Source of the DNA: Bin5 sp022821545
GTDB lineage: Bacteria > Chloroflexota > Anaerolineae > Caldilineales > Caldilineaceae
NCBI GenBank assembly: GCA_963664085.2
Contig: CAXXLO010000002.1
Location: forward strand, 1,984,001 to 2,048,000
Reading direction: 5' to 3'
DNA: 64,000 nt
Program-made: the position numbers and the translations under genes
Shown here: positions 58,677 through 64,000 of the stretch, one piece after another
Layout: each line of letters starts with the position of its first letter
How positions within the stretch are numbered: the first letter of the stretch is position 1
The notes under the pieces: model-generated
What the model was told of the DNA's origin: nothing
Seen by the model: the letters and a program-made list of their open reading frames with translations, nothing else
Databases searched by the model: none

Positions 58677-59936
58677 CTACTTGATGAGCGTGTCCAGGAA
58701 TTCCTGGTTGTCTCGCGTGCGGCTGAGCCGTTCCAGGATAGGCAAGATGGCTTCGTTGCCACCTCCCATGGCATCGCTCATACGCCGCAAAGTATACACT
58801 TTCGCCAGCACCTCCGGCTCCAGCATTTTCTCTTCAGCTCGCGTGCTGCTCCGTTCAATGTCGATGGCCGGGAAGATGCGCCGTTCCGACGTGCGCCGGT
58901 TCAGATGCAACTCCATATTGCCTGTGCCCTTGAACTCTTCGTAAATGACATCATCCATGCGGCTTCCCGTATCAACAAGACAGGTCGCAACGATGGTCAG
59001 GCTGCCCCCCTCTTCCAGATTTCTGGCCGCGCCAAAGAATCGCTTTGGCGGATAGAGGGCCGCAGGATCGATTCCGCCCGAAAGCGTGCGGCCCGATGGG
59101 GGCACTGTCAAGTTATAGGCGCGGGTGAGACGGGTAATGCTGTCCAAGAGTATCACCACATCGCGGCTGCTTTCCGTCAGACGTTTTGCTCGCTCCAAGG
59201 CCATCTCCGCAACGCGTACATGGTTCTGGACCGGTTCGTCAAAGGTGCTGCTGATCACCTCCGCTTCCACGGAACGGTCCATATCCGTTACTTCCTCAGG
59301 CCGTTCACCGATCAACACCACCATCAGGTGCAGGTCCTCATAGTTGCTCGACATGCCGTTGGCAATGCGTTTCATAATGGTTGTCTTGCCGGCCTTGGGA
59401 GGGCTGACGATCATTCCGCGCTGGCCGCGGCCGATTGGGGCCAGCAGATCGATCATGCGGGTAGCCAGTAGACTCGGTTTGGTTTCCAGGTGAATCTGAT
59501 CGTCCGGAAATATCGGCGTCTGTTTTTCGAATACCGGACGCCGTTTCGCCTCCTCCGGGTCAAGGCCGTTGACCGCTTCCACCTTCAGCAAGCCGTAATA
59601 CTTCTCCGTGTCCTTGGGCGGGCGAACCTGGCCAACAACGAGATCGCCTGTACGCAACCCAAAACGGCGGATCTGACTCTGACTGACGTAAACGTCTTCC
59701 GGCCCCGGGAGCAGATGGTCGCTGCGAAGGAATCCGATGCCGTCCTGCACGATTTCCAGGATTCCGCCACCAAAAATATATCCCTGTTTTTCCGCGTTGG
59801 CCCGCAATAACAGAATGATCAAATCATGCTTTTTCAAGCGGGTATAGCCGCTTATTGCCAAGGAGCGCGCAATCTCTCTGAGTTCATCCAGAGTGCAGTC
59901 CTCCAATTCGGCCATAGTCATACTAAGCGTTTCCAT
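58677..59936 (-). CDS. rho: Transcription termination factor Rho
   Basis: The 419-residue hexameric RNA helicase ends transcription at rut sites. It has an N-terminal SAP-like Rho_N part (about 8-45) and an OB-fold RNA-binding domain with YIFGGGILEIVQDGIGFLRS. The ATPase core has Walker A SPPKAGKTT, LIGERPEEVTDM, Walker B VVILLDSITRLTRAYN, and the Q/R-loop region with SGGIDPAALYPPKRFFGAARN. AAGGAA is 6 bases before the ATG. The domain set is complete and ordinary. Confidence 0.97.
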   Translation of the reverse strand: METLSMTMAELEDCTLDELREIARSLAISGYTRLKKHDLIILLLRANAEKQGYIFGGGILEIVQDGIGFLRSDHLLPGPEDVYVSQSQIRRFGLRTGDLVVGQVRPPKDTEKYYGLLKVEAVNGLDPEEAKRRPVFEKQTPIFPDDQIHLETKPSLLATRMIDLLAPIGRGQRGMIVSPPKAGKTTIMKRIANGMSSNYEDLHLMVVLIGERPEEVTDMDRSVEAEVISSTFDEPVQNHVRVAEMALERAKRLTESSRDVVILLDSITRLTRAYNLTVPPSGRTLSGGIDPAALYPPKRFFGAARNLEEGGSLTIVATCLVDTGSRMDDVIYEEFKGTGNMELHLNRRTSERRIFPAIDIERSSTRAEEKMLEPEVLAKVYTLRRMSDAMGGGNEAILPILERLSRTRDNQEFLDTLIK

Positions 59937-60429
59937 AGTTCGTTCCTTGTCAGGCTCAACAAATAGTCACTCATTGCTTGCGCAACAGGACAGATTCATT
60001 TGCATACGAGTGAGTGTGCTGAAAGCGCGGGCTGTCAATAGGTTGTGAAGACGAATAGTCTACACAAAGCGATCTTTGGGGATTGTCCGAATTCGGACAG
60101 ATTTTCTATGTGAATTGACTTACGCCAGGGTTGGGTAAATGCGAAAGAGGTACACTCGATGGACAAACAGGCGCGTCTACCGCCCATTCGCGACTGTCAT
60201 CCGCTCTGCTCGGTTATTCTAAATCGATCATCGCCAATTGCGTAAAGAGCAAGCCGGCTACTTAACTTGAGTTCTGTTTGGATAGTCGAAGCGGACATAT
60301 AGGGTGGAGGCAGGCCTCGACAACCAGTATACCAGCAATTTGAGGATACGTCAACTACGATTTTTTCGCAGTTGCAACCCAAATTCTTGCGTGCGCCTCC
60401 TGCCGCCGCCGGCGCCGCGCCAATCCTCT
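59937..60429. other. Intergenic region between rho and the Crp/Fnr gene
   Basis: The 493 bases lie upstream of rho and downstream of the Crp/Fnr gene. I find no supported gene or RNA. Rho genes often have regulated leaders, so part of this may be rho mRNA leader, but no defined structure is visible. Confidence 0.5.
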
Positions 60430-61134
60430 TTACCACTCCCAGATGCCGGCGATTTCCTTCAACGTTTCAACGTCCAGGACTGCTATTCTGCGGTACCCCA
60501 AATCCACCAGGCCCTGCCGCTTGAAATCCCGCAGGATGGCACTCACAGTCTCTCGATAAGTTCCGAGCCGGTCCGCGAGCACTTGATGGCTGACCCCCTG
60601 AATTATCTTATCCGGATCGCTGCACAGTTCAACCAGCAGAGCCGCCAGTCGTTCAGGCAGCTTTTTGTAGGCCACATCTTCCAACCTGTCTTCGACCTGG
60701 AGGAGGCGTCTGCCGTAGGTCTGCAACATCCCCCACCCTAATATCGGGTACTGCAGCGTCATGTTGCGCGCCTCAGCAGCCGGAATCGACCAGACCACCA
60801 CATCAGTGTCCGCTTCAGCGAAGACGTTTGCCTCTTGCGGCCTGTTCAAGGCGCCTTCGCCAAATATGGCGGCGGGCTCCAAAGTGCCAATGACCAGCCG
60901 GCGCCCTTCTTGATTTGGGCAGACCAGGTTGACTTTGCCCTGCATGAGTACAAACATCTCCCTCTTCAAAGCAGTCGCATCGGCAACGACCTCGTACGCC
61001 CGGTAGGACCGCATGCGTACATGCTTCCCGAACGACGGGTCGTCGTTGCGGAGATCCATTAAGGTCTGCAAAAGCTCAGGTTTTCGGCCCAGAACATCGT
61101 CGGCAACGGTGTGTCGATAAGTATTCTCGAACAT
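60430..61134 (-). CDS. Crp/Fnr-family transcriptional regulator
   Basis: The 234-residue regulator has an N-terminal cyclic-nucleotide-binding-like barrel (about 15-125, FVLMQGKVNLV and IFGEGALNRP), a long dimerisation helix (about 128-155) and a C-terminal winged helix (about 160-225). The recognition-helix segment is LADRLGTYRETVSAILRDFKRQG. No cysteine cluster for an Fe-S centre is seen, so it is not a true Fnr. AAAGGATG precedes the ATG. Targets and effector are unknown. Confidence 0.9.
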   Translation of the reverse strand: MFENTYRHTVADDVLGRKPELLQTLMDLRNDDPSFGKHVRMRSYRAYEVVADATALKREMFVLMQGKVNLVCPNQEGRRLVIGTLEPAAIFGEGALNRPQEANVFAEADTDVVVWSIPAAEARNMTLQYPILGWGMLQTYGRRLLQVEDRLEDVAYKKLPERLAALLVELCSDPDKIIQGVSHQVLADRLGTYRETVSAILRDFKRQGLVDLGYRRIAVLDVETLKEIAGIWEW

Positions 61135-61620
61135 ATGTCACATCCTTTCTGACTGCTCCGAAAAACGACTCTCATACGCGGGCCGTCAGCTAGGCGGGAT
61201 AAGAATTCTTCCGCCGGAGGAATACCGCAACCCATACCAAACTTGTACGAATGCCGTGGCGCAAGAGGCGAATGTTCCAGTATTTGCTCCGGATCGTTTC
61301 GAAAATCGATTCAGTATCTATGCACTGTTTGCAGTATAGCAGTCTTCGTCAACATATTCTATCCTTTCTGCCCTGACAGAGTTCCAATCAACAGTGCATC
61401 AGAATCTTTACTCTCCTTCCAGGTTAACATTGGAAGGTTACGGTTCTGTTGCGTTTAAGTTAGCGTTCCATATATATTGGACCTCAAAATGCCTCACTAC
61501 ACGTCTCTGGCATCACCCTTAAGGAATCCTAACCCCCGCGATTCGGCCTACCTGACAGCACTCCAGACTGCGACCGACAATCTGTCTGAAGCCTGTCTCT
61601 GAGGTCGGCGCACACATTGC

Positions 61621-61650
61621 ACAGATGCGCGCCCGCGTAGCGGCATCTGT
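61621..61650 (+). repeat. Perfect 8-bp inverted repeat
   Basis: ACAGATGC and GCATCTGT flank a 14-base GC-rich loop. No T-run follows, so it is an operator or element-end candidate and not a terminator. Confidence 0.45.
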
Positions 61651-61735
61651 CAATAATGGCCCAAATCAGGGACAATTCGCGTCAAAATAGCGCAATTGGG
61701 GACAATTTCTTGTTATGCTACACTAAATATCCGCA

Positions 61736-61768
61736 GACAACTGCCACACAATTGCCAGACAATTGAGA
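61736..61768 (+). repeat. Three near-identical 11-bp direct repeats
   Basis: Units GACAACTGCCA, CACAATTGCCA and GACAATTGAGA are adjacent. They lie about 170 bases upstream of the SH3b protein gene and could be a binding site array. Confidence 0.4.
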
Positions 61769-61935
61769 GCTAATTTTGGTTTCCATGGCTTTCTATAGTC
61801 TCCTTGAGGCAGGTACTGGGCTGAAGCTTTTCTCAAGCAACACTCCTTTGCACCCAGACCCGTACACGCGGAAGTCGGGTCGGAGAATGGACTTTTCCAT
61901 CTATTTCAATCAAATCACGTGACGAGAAAAGCTTA

Positions 61936-63642
61936 ATGGCAGGAATTGTGAAGAGAGTCGCCGCGGTTCTCGTAAGTATCGTCTGGCTCAGTTTCATTCT
62001 CATTTTGTTGGCAGGTTTCTTCGCGCCCAATCTTCATCAGCTTCTGCCGGCGCCAGTGAGAGAGTACACTGACCCAGAGGCGCTTCGCGAAAGGTGGCAA
62101 TCTTTCACCGATTCAGTGGTAACGGGAATAGGCATGCAGCCTTCTCCCGCCCCCGAAGCCACAGAGACGCCCACGCCGGATGCCACACTGCCCCCTGCGC
62201 CGACAGCCACGCCCCTGCCCGAATCGCCTACTGCCACGCCGCCGCCCGCGGAAACTCCGACACCGACGACCGACCCGGCGATGACTGCGGACGAAGGTGA
62301 AGAGACGCCAACTCTCGAAACGACCGTCTCGGTCTCAGTGTCAGAGGCTGGACAAGCCGACTTGCGCTCCGCTCCTAGTGAAGACGCAGACGTTATCGGG
62401 CTCGTAGCAGCAGGTGGAAAGGTCAACATCGACGGCCAGGATGCCACCGGGGACTGGTATCGCCTGGAAGACGGAACATGGATAAACGCGGCAGACCTCG
62501 TTGAAGCCCCCTCTGTTGAGGTCCCGGTTGTCATGGTCGGGACCCCGCAACCCCCCGAAGGATCTGAAGAGCCGCCGCCGGCATCTGAAACAACCGAAGA
62601 CAGTACAATTACACCGCCCGAGCCTGTCAGAGCCGTTGTCAATGCGGACTCGAATCTGCGGGCCGGCCCCGGGATCGAATACGACCGGATAGACGGCATC
62701 AATTTCGGCGAAGAAGCTTCCATTGTCGGCATTTCCACCGATGGTGAATGGTACCTGCTTGAGCGCGGCGTTTGGCTCTTTGCCGCCCTCATCACGGAAG
62801 CCGTTGACGTCCCTGTTGTCACTGAGGATACCTTGACCGGTCAGGCGGCTGCTCCAGACTCCGAGCAACCGGAAACCGCACAAGCTGACACGGGCGAACA
62901 AGAGGAAGCGACGGAACAGACGCAGGCGGACACTGAACAGACAGATTCCGAGCAGACTGACCCGGACGATGAGCAGACGGCGGCAGAGACAGAGCAGGCA
63001 GAGACCGACGCTGAGCAACTGCCGCCGGTCGTCATTGCCCTCCGCGGCGCCAATCTGCGCGCCGGCCCTGGTGTCGAATTTGACCGCGTGGACGGCGCCG
63101 AAGAAGGTCAAGTATTGACAATTGCAGCCCAGGACGATTCCGGCGAGTGGTTGAAACTTGATGATGGGTCCTGGATTTTCGCCGCACTTGTAGAAAATGT
63201 GCCCGCCGATCTTCCCGTAGAGTCGGAGGAAGCCGCGGAAGACGAGCAGGAAGTGCAGGCCGCGGAAGACGAGCAGGAAGCGCAGCCCGCAGAGGACGAG
63301 CAGGACGTCCAAACCGCGGAAGACGAGCAAGATGCTCAAACCGACGAGGACGAGGAGGAAACGCAGGAAGAGATTGCGCCGGTCTTGTTCGGAACCGTAA
63401 ATACAGACGCGAATCTGCGCAACGGTCCCGGACTCGACGCAACGATCGTCGAGTCCGCTTCCGCCGACACGCTTGTCACGATTGTCGCCAGGTCTGATGA
63501 TGAACAATGGCTACAGCTCGAAAACGGCTTCTGGATTTTCGCTACACTTGTAGACATCCTCCCGGCAGATGGAGAAGATGACACGGACGGCGATGCCGGG
63601 ACAGACGGCGACGACAGTTTCGACACCATAATGCTCGCCTAG
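61936..63642 (+). CDS. Membrane-anchored SH3b-repeat surface protein
   Basis: The 568-residue protein has an N-terminal membrane anchor (about 8-30), a Pro/Thr-rich stalk (about 70-125), then four bacterial SH3 domains. Each has an ADLR/NLRxGPG start and a GEWYxLExGxW end (about 130-190, 225-285, 370-430, 475-535). Long acidic Gln/Glu/Thr linkers separate them. Linker three holds five 9-residue AEDEQ repeats. SH3b domains often bind cell-wall peptides, so an envelope role is likely. There is no enzymatic domain. Its stop codon lies at the head of a tandem repeat array shared with the convergent gene. Confidence 0.82.
   Translation: MAGIVKRVAAVLVSIVWLSFILILLAGFFAPNLHQLLPAPVREYTDPEALRERWQSFTDSVVTGIGMQPSPAPEATETPTPDATLPPAPTATPLPESPTATPPPAETPTPTTDPAMTADEGEETPTLETTVSVSVSEAGQADLRSAPSEDADVIGLVAAGGKVNIDGQDATGDWYRLEDGTWINAADLVEAPSVEVPVVMVGTPQPPEGSEEPPPASETTEDSTITPPEPVRAVVNADSNLRAGPGIEYDRIDGINFGEEASIVGISTDGEWYLLERGVWLFAALITEAVDVPVVTEDTLTGQAAAPDSEQPETAQADTGEQEEATEQTQADTEQTDSEQTDPDDEQTAAETEQAETDAEQLPPVVIALRGANLRAGPGVEFDRVDGAEEGQVLTIAAQDDSGEWLKLDDGSWIFAALVENVPADLPVESEEAAEDEQEVQAAEDEQEAQPAEDEQDVQTAEDEQDAQTDEDEEETQEEIAPVLFGTVNTDANLRNGPGLDATIVESASADTLVTIVARSDDEQWLQLENGFWIFATLVDILPADGEDDTDGDAGTDGDDSFDTIMLA
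63232..63366 (+). repeat. 27-bp coding minisatellite (5 units) in the SH3b gene
   Basis: Five successive units encode 9-residue repeats of the type AAEDEQEVQ. The fifth is the most diverged. Unit length is a multiple of three, so copy-number change would keep frame and alter linker length. Confidence 0.85.
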
Positions 63643-63705
63643 AATGCCTAGAACGCCTAGAACACCGAGAACGCCTAGAACGCCTAGAATGCCTAGAACG
63701 CCTAG
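63643..63705. repeat. 9-bp tandem array reiterating stop codons on both strands
   Basis: Seven units of AACGCCTAG (variants AATGCCTAG, AACACCGAG) follow the SH3b stop, whose last nine bases CTCGCCTAG are a related unit. The CTAG core gives in-frame TAG for the plus-strand gene, and the minus-strand gene's own stop at 63702-63704 lies in the last unit. Confidence 0.85.
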
Positions 63706-64000
63706 AGCCTCTTAAGCGCGGCGCGAGCCGCGTTGTGGCCGCACATGCCGTGGACACCTCCCCCGGGCGGCGTCGATGAGGAACACAGATAAAGCCCGGG
63801 AACCGGCGTGCTGTAAGGGGGAAACCGCAGCGCAGGCCGCGTCCACAGCTGGCGCATGTCCTGCACGCCGCTGTTGATGTCGCCGCCGACATAGTTGGGG
63901 TTGTAACGTTCGTAGCCGGCGCTGTTCATCACCGCCCGCGCCAGGATCGTGTCCCCAAAACCGGGCGCGAACCGTTCGATCTGCGCCTCGATCGCATTCG
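63702..64000 (-). CDS. Phytoene dehydrogenase-like FAD oxidoreductase (partial, C-terminus only)
   Basis: About 98 residues are read from the right edge to the TAG at 63702. They include YNPNYVGGDINSGV, TRPALR, and TPVPGLYLCSSSTPPGGGVHGMCG, then HNAARAAL. These are typical of the C-terminal FAD-binding region of carotenoid desaturase/isomerase-like oxidoreductases (COG1233 type). Substrates range from phytoene to unrelated lipids, so the reaction is open. The N-terminus lies beyond the window. The coding end runs into the 9-bp array. Confidence 0.82.
   Translation of the reverse strand, partial: NAIEAQIERFAPGFGDTILARAVMNSAGYERYNPNYVGGDINSGVQDMRQLWTRPALRFPPYSTPVPGLYLCSSSTPPGGGVHGMCGHNAARAALKRL

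Larger units (their letters stand above)
61135..61935. other. Long intergenic region with inverted and direct repeats
   Basis: No supported gene is found in about 800 bases. It contains an inverted repeat (61621-61650), two GGGACAATT direct copies (about 61670-61710) that resemble ends of IS21-type elements, and three 11-base near-copies (61736-61768). A TGTTATGCT extended -10-like sequence lies at 61711-61719. Either the region regulates the SH3b gene or it is a scar of a lost mobile element. Confidence 0.5.

Noticed and set aside
61243..61458. 71-codon plus-strand open frame upstream of the SH3b gene
   Set aside because: It has no ribosome binding site, is Cys/Ser-rich at random, and has no neighbour or motif support.
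62341..63507. 388-codon minus-strand open frame
   Set aside because: It is antisense to the SH3b protein gene, and its Leu/Phe-rich runs mirror the acidic linkers of the true gene.

Overview
The window is a 64 kb piece of a GC-rich bacterial chromosome, most likely from the phylum Chloroflexota (Anaerolineae/Caldilineae-like). The 16S gene carries a GCAACGCCGCGT stretch common in that phylum. A mevalonate-type decarboxylase in a bacterium, split acyl-CoA carboxylase genes and several GT39-like membrane proteins fit the same placement. The rank below phylum is inference.

Layout. Positions 1-5,900 hold a minus-strand run: a DHH phosphoesterase, a small acidic protein, a mevalonate (di)phosphate decarboxylase, then a tandem-vWA protein, a PP2C phosphatase and a Ser/Thr kinase cut by the left edge. 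The last three have the make-up of a TerY-P (vWA/PP2C/kinase) signalling triad. From 6,000 to 14,600 lie a DUF3500 protein, an orphan molybdopterin subunit of the xanthine dehydrogenase family, and a group of sugar-acid type enzymes (uronate-dehydrogenase-like SDR, TIM-barrel isomerase, second SDR, UxuA-like mannonate dehydratase). A broken nucleotidyltransferase and a zinc-ribbon protein sit among them. From 14,720 to 19,261 is one GT39-like membrane glycosyltransferase gene broken by two different IS630-family elements placed end to end. Both seem to use -1 frameshifting, and a separate frameshift breaks the 3' half.

Positions 19,500-27,100 encode an oxidoreductase, a GH32-like protein with altered catalytic motifs, a DinB protein, a 3-hydroxyacyl-CoA dehydrogenase, two PLP aminotransferases and a 5'-truncated GNAT remnant. 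Positions 27,100-34,400 are a minus-strand set of surface proteins, a TyrA-like dehydrogenase, an HD protein, an M50 protease, a second GT39-like protein and biotin ligase. Positions 34,600-40,100 carry an acyltransferase-like membrane protein and a biotin-dependent acyl-CoA carboxylase operon (beta subunit, unknown protein, biotin carboxylase, biotin carrier). Biotin ligase lies just upstream and would charge the carrier.

A complete rRNA operon (16S, tRNA-Ile, 23S, 5S) fills 40,457-45,710. It is followed by GlmU, a CNNM/CBS membrane protein, cytidine deaminase, a PQQ-type sugar dehydrogenase lipoprotein, a sensor histidine kinase, two nucleoside/BMP-type ABC permeases and fumarase. A strong bidirectional terminator then faces minus-strand genes for an LysM/M23 peptidase, Rho and a Crp/Fnr regulator. 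The right end has an SH3b-repeat surface protein. Its stop codon, and that of the convergent partial phytoene-dehydrogenase-like gene, are reiterated in a 9-bp tandem array.

The observations most worth following are the tandem vWA triad with one degenerate metal site, the back-to-back frameshifting IS630 pair at one TA site, and the two-sided stop-codon array.
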